This document shows positions 5,270-5,945 of a stretch of DNA of 5,945 bases, piece by piece. Position 1 is the stretch's first letter; each line of letters opens with the position of its first letter. The translations under genes and the position numbers were made by a program. This DNA is from Kiritimatiellia bacterium (GTDB lineage: Bacteria; Verrucomicrobiota; Kiritimatiellia; RFP12; UBA1067). Below the pieces are notes generated by a model that was given only the letters and a program-made list of their open reading frames with translations, was not told the origin of the DNA and searched no databases. The stretch lies in assembly GCA_017959645.1 (NCBI GenBank), contig JAGDAE010000044.1, forward strand, positions 1 to 5,945, given 5' to 3'.

Positions 5270-5945
5270 GCAGAAAGAAAATCATCGCAGGCAACTGGAA
5301 GATGAACGTCAAGCCGTCGGAGACCGCGGCGCTTGTGAAGGCGGTGGCCGAGACGACCGCGCAGTATGCGGACAAGGTCGAGATCGTGTGCTGCACGCCG
5401 GCGATCGACGTGCCGGCCGCCGTCGAGGCCGCGAAGGGGACCAAGGTCGGCGTCGGAACCGAGAACTGCCACTGGGAGGACCACGGCGCGTTCACCGGCG
5501 AGATTTCGACCGGCATGATCGTCGACGCCGGCGCGACTTACGTGATCACCGGCCACAGCGAGCGCCGCCAGTATTTCGGCGAAACCGACCAGACGGTGAA
5601 CAAGCGCACCCGCGCCGCGATCGCGGCCGGCCTCACCTGCATGATGTGCATCGGCGAGACCCTCGAAGAGCGCGAAGCCGGCAAGTTGAACGAAGTGATC
5701 GAGCGCCAGATGAAAGTCGGCCTCAAAGACGTGACCGCCGCCGACTGCGCGAAGCTGGTCATCGCCTACGAGCCGGTCTGGGCGATCGGAACCGGCAAGA
5801 CCGCGACCCCCGACCAGGCGCAGGAAGTCCATGCGCTCATCCGCTCGATCCTCGCCGGACTCGTCGGTGCGGAGACCGCCGAAACCGTCCGCATACAGTA
5901 CGGCGGCTCTATGAAGCCTGGCAATGCCGCCGAGCTTCTCGCCAA
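5266..5945 (+). CDS. tpiA: Triosephosphate isomerase (3' end outside window)
   Basis: Triosephosphate isomerase interconverts dihydroxyacetone phosphate and glyceraldehyde 3-phosphate in glycolysis and gluconeogenesis, in the cytosol, as a dimeric TIM barrel. About 226 residues of a usual 250 are visible. Catalytic residues are all present: N10 and K12 in AGNWKMN, H97 in TGHSERR, and E169 in YEPVWAIGTG, which also opens the flexible loop 6 (AIGTGKTA). The phosphate-binding segment QYGGSMKPGNA follows near the window end. At 64-67 the protein reads GTEN where most relatives have GAQN, a small change near the dimer interface. The ATG overlaps the dCMP deaminase stop (ATGA) and has a strong Shine-Dalgarno, so it is probably co-transcribed with that gene. 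Confidence 0.96.
   Translation, partial: MSRKKIIAGNWKMNVKPSETAALVKAVAETTAQYADKVEIVCCTPAIDVPAAVEAAKGTKVGVGTENCHWEDHGAFTGEISTGMIVDAGATYVITGHSERRQYFGETDQTVNKRTRAAIAAGLTCMMCIGETLEEREAGKLNEVIERQMKVGLKDVTAADCAKLVIAYEPVWAIGTGKTATPDQAQEVHALIRSILAGLVGAETAETVRIQYGGSMKPGNAAELLA

Noticed and set aside
5185..5832. 215-codon minus-strand frame opposite tpiA
   Set aside because: It is an antisense shadow of a strongly conserved triosephosphate isomerase; no independent evidence supports it.

Overview
This GC-rich bacterial window is densely packed. It holds six protein-coding genes, two of them cut by the window edges, and one short intergenic gap. No RNA genes, insertion sequences, CRISPR arrays or prophage genes are visible. 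The lineage cannot be fixed from the sequence. The GC-rich bias, the mix of canonical and leaderless-looking starts and the scattered Opp/Dpp-type transporter genes would fit a Verrucomicrobiota/Kiritimatiellota/Lentisphaerota-type genome, but that is a low-confidence guess.

Left block, + strand. The 3' part of argH (argininosuccinate lyase, arginine biosynthesis) overlaps by 22 bp a short Opp/Dpp-type ABC transporter ATPase. The ATPase ends inside a probable intrinsic terminator. Its T-tract and stop codon run directly into a perfect extended -10 promoter (TGATATAAT). Seven bases after that -10 a 645-residue protein of unknown function begins. It overlaps by 7 bp a DppB/OppB-type permease. 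The unknown protein therefore sits between two parts of what looks like a peptide importer. The second permease, the second ATPase and the substrate-binding protein are not in the window.

Middle. The permease runs tail to tail into a minus-strand sugar-phosphate transferase of the PglC/WcaJ type (first membrane step of glycan assembly), and their coding ends overlap by 37 bp. The transferase is divergent from a dCMP deaminase gene. The 77-bp gap between them carries two facing promoters that are near mirror images.

Right block, + strand. The dCMP deaminase (dUMP supply for dTMP synthesis) overlaps by ATGA with tpiA (triosephosphate isomerase, glycolysis), which runs off the window.

The most interesting features are: (1) three transcription units that each begin with a TGATAYAAT extended -10 placed 7-10 bases before the start codon and no Shine-Dalgarno, implying leaderless or nearly leaderless mRNAs, while the operon-internal tpiA has a canonical Shine-Dalgarno; (2) the terminator/stop codon/promoter/start stack at 1232-1285; and (3) the unknown 645-residue protein, whose C-terminal half has features loosely reminiscent of atypical kinase folds.
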